DNA from: Pseudomonas sp. JAI120 | GTDB lineage: Bacteria; Pseudomonadota; Gammaproteobacteria; Pseudomonadales; Pseudomonadaceae | Assembly (NCBI RefSeq): GCF_014207255.1 | Contig: NZ_JACHCZ010000001.1 | Coordinates: 2,409,378 to 2,473,377 of the forward strand | Reading direction: 5' to 3' | Length of the DNA stretch: 64,000 nucleotides | Shown: piece by piece, positions 55,101 through 64,000 of the stretch | Layout: the number at the start of each line of letters is the position of its first letter | Numbering within the stretch: position 1 is the first letter of the stretch | Notes under the pieces: model-generated | Databases searched by the model: none | The model's input: the letters and a program-made list of their open reading frames with translations, nothing else | Told to the model about the DNA's origin: nothing | Position numbers and translations under genes: made by a program

Positions 55101-57908
55101 CTGACGGATCTGCGTCGAGCACTGTACGACATGAAGCTGCAGCGCAAGATCGATGACGTTGAAGGCACCACGGCCAATCGCACCCAGATGATCACGGGCA
55201 TCCTCTGGACCTGCGTGGAATGGGTCACTGCCATTGCTACCGCGCCGTTTCCCACCGTCAGCCTGAGCCTGGGCATGCTGCTGGCGTTCAAGGACGGCAT
55301 GCTCGCCCTGAACGCTTATGAGCAAGGCGACACCGGGGCTGCCGTGGAACACTTGATCGGTTACGTGCTCAACAGCGCCGGCGCGGCTTTTACCGATCTG
55401 CGCCCGGCATTGGTTTCCCTTAGGCAACTGGCAAGACCGGCGCCGCGCGAGGCAGCCAAGAGCGCCGCCGCTGCCAGCGAGGCCGTGAAGCTGGTGCAAC
55501 CCCTGCAAGCCCAGGCTCTTGCACCGGCAGACATGCAGGCGGTGCTGTTCGATGGCGAGTTGCTTTGGGCGAAGAACACCCCGGACCCGATCGGACGTTA
55601 TTTGCTGTACCGACTCGATCCGCCTACCGGCAAATTGATCTCCACGACTCGCGTGGCTGCGCCTGATGCACAAGGTGTGTGGCGCCGCACCGGGGTCACG
55701 GGCGGCGCGCCCAAGTATGAAAAATTGCCGGACACACCGGAGCCGCTCAAGCCTTACGAGGTACCGGGGAAATACGCCGGCAAGCTGGAATTGGCCCTTA
55801 ACCCGCAGGTGCGAGCCGACATCCTGTCACGTTCCGAATGGGAGTTCGGCACCACAAACGTCGGTCGGGGAAGTGGCATCAGCGACCTGCGATCCCTGCG
55901 CACGGCTTACCTGCAACAGGCCAAACGCTTGGCGACTGACGCCGAGGACTTTTTCAAGCACCTCGACCCGTTGCCGCCCCGTACCGCGCCCCCGGCCCTG
56001 GAGGCCAGCACATCGTTTGCACAGCTGATTGCCAGCGATGCCTTCAGCGGCAACAAGAACCTGGTCATTGGCGCACTACCGGGCTCCATCGCCAGCAAAC
56101 AACTATTGATCACCCAGATGGACGCCTTGATTGAGCGCGGCTTCAAGCATGTGTACATCGAGTACCTGCCCACCGATGTATTCCGCCTAAAACTGGAAAA
56201 ACTCAACAGCGGCAAATCCTGGCAGCATATCGAACGGCACCTCAGGGCCGTCGATAAAACCCTCGGTTTTGCCGAGGATGCCGAGTACTCCTACGTAGCA
56301 TTGGTGCGCAAAGCCCAGGAAAAGGGCATGCAGGTCAAAGCCCTGGACGCCTCCACGTCCTACCTGCTGGACGATGTGCTGCAAATGGGCGATACCCCAC
56401 CGACCACGCCACGGGGTAACAGCGTCAGGAACTTCTACTCCCATAAAGTCATTGAGGCCGATGCCCTCAGCGAACAGGATGAATGCTGGATTGCCCTGGT
56501 GGATCACTCCCGCCTGCGTACCTTCGAGAAAACGCCTGGCCTGGCGGACCTGCAGGATGCGGTTGCGCTGCGCGTGGTGGATGTGGGCGCGGACCAACCG
56601 GTGGGCGTGTGGGTCGACGCCCCCGGCGCCCTGGCGGGTGACGCGCTGGCCAGGGGCGATTACCAGTTGGCCCTGCGAACCTCGTACAAAGCGCCCGAGC
56701 CGATAGCATCGTCCAGCACAGTCACGGCGGCGGTGGCACATTACGACGAATACGACATTGCCCGCCCTCTCAGGGAAAGCATCGTCCGTCAGACCGATAC
56801 CCGGCACGGGCTGGACACTCGCTACTTCCCACAGAACCCTGACCATACCGAGGCCTTCCTGGCGTTTCAAAACGCCAGGGCACGTCTGGTCACCGATGCA
56901 GATACCTACCTGGCCAGCCACGTCCCCCCCGCCAGGCCCGATCCCTCCGTTCTCGCCTCACCGAAAAGCCCGGAAGCGCTGCTGGAGAACGTCCGTCAAA
57001 GCGAGTTCTCGGGGCTGGTAATCGGTGAAGGACACAGCGCGCAGTCCAGCAAACGCTGGTTGCGCGACTACATGAAAAAGCTCAAGGACCTGGAATTCAA
57101 GACGCTGTACATGGAGCACCTGCTGACCGATATCCACCAGGAAGAGCTGGATATTTTTCTGCGTACACAGCGGCTGCCGGACAACCTCAAGCGCTACCTC
57201 ACCCAGCTGGATCGGGGCCATATGCCTGGCTACAAAGGTAACGATACCTACACTGAGGTGATCCAGGCGGCGGCCAAACATGGCCTGCGCATCCGGGCCC
57301 TGGACTGCACCGCCAGTTATCACGTCAAGGGCCTGGGGGATGCGGACGTCTCGCGCAACCAGCTGTTCAGTTACTTCGCCAACCAGGTAATCACGGCCGA
57401 CCAGGCGGCACAGGGATCTCACAAGTGGCTTGCCTTCATTGGCAGCACCCACACCAATACGCACCTGGGCGTGCAAGGCCTGGCGGAACTGCAAGGTGCG
57501 GTCAGCCTGCATGTCCGGGACACAGCCCCCGCGCTGGCCCGGAATATTCGTCCGGGTGCCTGGGAGTCGTTTGCCGAAGGGATGAGTCCGTACAGGAAAG
57601 CCTTGCGCAGCGACTTCATCCTAGACGCCGGTGTTGCCGGTATCAACGCCCCCGCCCCGTTCGTTGCGGTGGACAGGGCACGACTGAACCGGCCCGGCCT
57701 GTTCCTGATCGAACGCTCGTCGCCGTCGCAGAGCAACTTGCTGCATCGCTCGCGCAGCGGGGAGATCGTGTCGACGCCGATCAAGGTCGACAACAACGGC
57801 CTGTTTTATGTCGAACGCTGGGAGCCGATGCAGGGCAAGCGTTTCAGCTACGAAAACATCTTGATCGATGCGTTGAAGGCGGAAGTGGGGTTGGTTCCGG
57901 CCCCCTGA
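52167..57908 (+). CDS. Giant dermonecrotic-toxin-like protein (DUF6543 type) with tandem C-terminal effector-like domains
   Basis: A 1913-residue protein without a signal peptide. Residues ~1-1000 are a large helical region like DUF6543/dermonecrotic-toxin N-terminal modules of Pseudomonas. A hydrophobic pair of helices (~1008-1060; MITGILWTCVEWVTAIATAPFPTV ... LSLGMLLAFKDGMLALN) may insert into a membrane. Two related ~200-residue domains follow: A (~1281-1495) and B (~1599-1790). B keeps G1620-E-G-H1623, Y1648-M-E-H1651 and S1760-T-H1762, a pattern like the ChaN/Tiki/EreA superfamily and the membrane-targeted effector domain of Pasteurella toxin. A has A1303, P1305, Y1333 and R1449 at the matching places and keeps only E1332. 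A ~110-residue tail ends the protein. The start could also be the GTG at 52182, 9 bases after GGAG. Family assignment is by pattern; target unknown. Confidence 0.75.
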   Translation: MESVPVSTTPQTFEGIKGHLNQIGHHLLQIEKPLVPEHTPSAELAYLEKTNGILTRYRQQFLAKSRALYQDITQSDLLARVEALKTTLNTYLLALDRNEQIDGKPRKSFMTFEAGYTALANETAVSAQDRLLHPQQQAMLERVPLGATLRPGLYALTFRYQDQTVELAGAFVLTEKTNPVVADLSAVPALGEVMLFTPSRGIESFGSLAQLNTHVLQGMEDAERRRDFMALLPVRYRDVTPAAIWPLELTPIQDKPLFEHTYNALVDKRTQDIERALSLVDNPAHAAAQLIDALDRAIARGSPDFSARLQWRSRRLLERHLRHSAPDWYRSATEARRAALAAHLASYNEARQQLLDVLGPVTSPEALARYRLLQHLSDELDIHDLAPEHLVINTRRYVDPIGEYEHDRNLVELALRGLHAGDDAPGSDFLTKTTLTYQEAPLPEAYQDLTPAWLAQVLTTLQPRIEFGELQQQMHAKPVVSRAIEAMLDQRINALAYTAMLQGHLSEEDFQLVQDVRLGTNTRLSAATLSLHEAQLQDIWVLRQRDASGAIIRLLLCTPEAPREQQFQAFDSEVACQNHILGWSLDNGEKKPPGTLTDYLIKRVALRFRRAMKRVLSGLSFKVQDREYTAISFGNVGSHADCLKAMSAHVLATRLDDYAFSTPTWYRAAHPDTRRKLLKLAEDSEGALLTYQDFPLSDAQFPSFADYLHEQAKKRLNLLLARPQNDVDPDTVWAFSPPALLGSLTPAPMTYTQLYRDGYANGVGFIDEKFSRAARFKGPKGVDLSALTAEKVARSITGTWVGQRYINEVRRRLLNVGNADYDLRRNATLSITQRQMQSAALECRLEGYIAGVDWTWLELAIASMGDTATDTRNTYAIHRLLIDGEWVMGNFLFSHATFPTLLYTPNAPDGISFREARQFNYLLKKVPGMVGYFTLRVGAHSQAKVRTFLENAKAQLPEDLNKTDTSPARYDTIRAQPPLTDLRRALYDMKLQRKIDDVEGTTANRTQMITGILWTCVEWVTAIATAPFPTVSLSLGMLLAFKDGMLALNAYEQGDTGAAVEHLIGYVLNSAGAAFTDLRPALVSLRQLARPAPREAAKSAAAASEAVKLVQPLQAQALAPADMQAVLFDGELLWAKNTPDPIGRYLLYRLDPPTGKLISTTRVAAPDAQGVWRRTGVTGGAPKYEKLPDTPEPLKPYEVPGKYAGKLELALNPQVRADILSRSEWEFGTTNVGRGSGISDLRSLRTAYLQQAKRLATDAEDFFKHLDPLPPRTAPPALEASTSFAQLIASDAFSGNKNLVIGALPGSIASKQLLITQMDALIERGFKHVYIEYLPTDVFRLKLEKLNSGKSWQHIERHLRAVDKTLGFAEDAEYSYVALVRKAQEKGMQVKALDASTSYLLDDVLQMGDTPPTTPRGNSVRNFYSHKVIEADALSEQDECWIALVDHSRLRTFEKTPGLADLQDAVALRVVDVGADQPVGVWVDAPGALAGDALARGDYQLALRTSYKAPEPIASSSTVTAAVAHYDEYDIARPLRESIVRQTDTRHGLDTRYFPQNPDHTEAFLAFQNARARLVTDADTYLASHVPPARPDPSVLASPKSPEALLENVRQSEFSGLVIGEGHSAQSSKRWLRDYMKKLKDLEFKTLYMEHLLTDIHQEELDIFLRTQRLPDNLKRYLTQLDRGHMPGYKGNDTYTEVIQAAAKHGLRIRALDCTASYHVKGLGDADVSRNQLFSYFANQVITADQAAQGSHKWLAFIGSTHTNTHLGVQGLAELQGAVSLHVRDTAPALARNIRPGAWESFAEGMSPYRKALRSDFILDAGVAGINAPAPFVAVDRARLNRPGLFLIERSSPSQSNLLHRSRSGEIVSTPIKVDNNGLFYVERWEPMQGKRFSYENILIDALKAEVGLVPAP

Positions 57909-57944
57909 GCCACTGAGGCTTTGACGCGGGGTTCGTGACCGTCA

Positions 57945-57985
57945 ACAAAAAACCCGCTGGCCAAACTGGCCCAGCGGGTTTCTTG
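57945..57985. terminator. Bidirectional terminator between the toxin gene and the purL operon
   Basis: AACCCGCTGG (57951-57960) pairs with CCAGCGGGTT (57971-57980), with A6 on the left and TTTCTTGTCTTT on the right. It ends the toxin gene (stop 57908) and the convergent yqfO-like gene (stop 58003). Confidence 0.88.
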
Positions 57986-58002
57986 TCTTTACCGTCGGCG
58001 GA

Positions 58003-58314
58003 TCAGAAGTCCGCCAACTGCCACACTTCATAAGCCGGTGTCTCATAGGGGTGGCTGAGCTTCAACGCGGCGACCACCGCGCTGATCAACTCATCGGCCA
58101 CCACCAGCTCAACCTTCCATTCTTCCACCACTTCAACCTGGCCAACCTGCCCGATAAACGGCTGGCTGCCGTCCAACGCGCGAAACTGGCCCTGGCCCAG
58201 TACTTGCCAGGCGCAGCTGTCGTAGTCGCCGATGCGCCCGCCGCCAACCGCGAAGACGGCGGTTTTCACCGCCTCCACATGGCTGTCGGGCACGAAGAAG
58301 GCAAGCTTGTACAC
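58003..58314 (-). CDS. YqfO/NIF3-insert-like CutA-fold protein
   Basis: A 103-residue protein, VYKLAFFVPDSHVEAVKTAVFAVGGGRIGDYDSCAWQVLGQGQF ... LVVADELISAVVAALKLSHPYETPAYEVWQL. This ferredoxin/CutA-like fold occurs as the inserted domain of NIF3/YqfO proteins and as a stand-alone protein in Pseudomonas. Its role is unknown. The start is a GTG at 58314 with AAGG in front, four bases after the purL stop, so it is coupled to purL. Confidence 0.83.
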   Translation of the reverse strand: MYKLAFFVPDSHVEAVKTAVFAVGGGRIGDYDSCAWQVLGQGQFRALDGSQPFIGQVGQVEVVEEWKVELVVADELISAVVAALKLSHPYETPAYEVWQLADF

Positions 58315-58318
58315 GGCC

Positions 58319-62215
<3,897 letters not shown>

Positions 62216-62264
62216 CTTCGGGACAGCCTCGGGAAGGGGTGTGCTTTGAGGCCGTGCATTCTAG

Positions 62265-63962
<1,698 letters not shown>

Positions 63963-63983
63963 AACTGATCCTCCCAACACCGC

Positions 63984-64000
63984 CCCTCCCACATTTTGAT
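63984..64000. repeat. REP element cut by the window end
   Basis: CCCCTCCCACATTTTGAT, the right half of the same REP family, 22 bases after the mltF stop. Its partner lies outside the window. Confidence 0.6.

Overview
The window is chromosomal DNA of a fluorescens-group Pseudomonas. The evidence is high-G+C coding sequence, the gene orders colR-colS-orf222-wapQ, groS-groL, proS-lipoprotein, mprF-acvB, xerD-dsbC-hom-thrC, rpsP-rimM-trmD-rplS and nagR-nagA-SIS-nagF-nagE, and many intergenic GTGGGAGGGGGCTTGC-type REP palindromes. No rRNA, CRISPR array, insertion sequence or recognisable prophage was seen. Most of the window is core genome.

Layout. 0-4.3 kb: the end of a DUF1513-like gene, then the minus-strand envelope-stress locus colRS / methyltransferase / LPS kinase / microprotein, with two ColR-box-like sites. 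4.4-9.1 kb: groESL with a sigma32-like promoter and structured leader, fxsA, a HugZ-family gene and a DUF481 outer-membrane protein. 9.2-14.0 kb: an alkyltransferase-like protein, ampG, proS and a lipoprotein. 14.1-15.8 kb: dinB with a LexA box, then two tandem initiator-tRNA transcription units. 16-20 kb: the mprF / acvB pair for aminoacyl-phosphatidylglycerol synthesis and turnover. 20-25.7 kb: recJ, a yaeQ-family gene, a CoA-transferase coupled to a periplasmic binding protein, DUF3509 and a membrane microprotein. 25.8-34.2 kb: thrC, hom, dsbC, xerD, the rpsP operon and ffh. 34.4-42.7 kb: ypjD-like, a CorC-like protein, an MHS-type transporter, purT, a VUT transporter, DUF1289, gamma-carbonic anhydrase, two NUDIX genes and an L,D-transpeptidase. 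42.8-50.1 kb: a complete GlcNAc uptake and catabolism operon with an inverted operator pair. 58-64 kb: purL with a small YqfO-like gene, and mltF.

The accessory part is 50.2-58.0 kb. It holds a DUF6124 gene behind a multi-branched RNA-like leader with a cUUCGg hairpin. Next is a lower-G+C two-gene module whose nucleotidyltransferase-like gene is frameshifted. That module is bracketed by two 79-bp direct repeats (about 66/79 identical) whose differences fall almost entirely outside two predicted stems. Last is a 1913-residue dermonecrotic-toxin-like protein whose C-terminal half carries a duplicated domain, one copy keeping a GEGH / MEH / STH residue set and the other having lost most of it. 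The strongest candidates for something undescribed are the repeat-bounded module, the DUF6124 leader and the toxin's paired active/degenerate domains.

All calls come from reading the sequence and from family knowledge. No database search or folding program was run.
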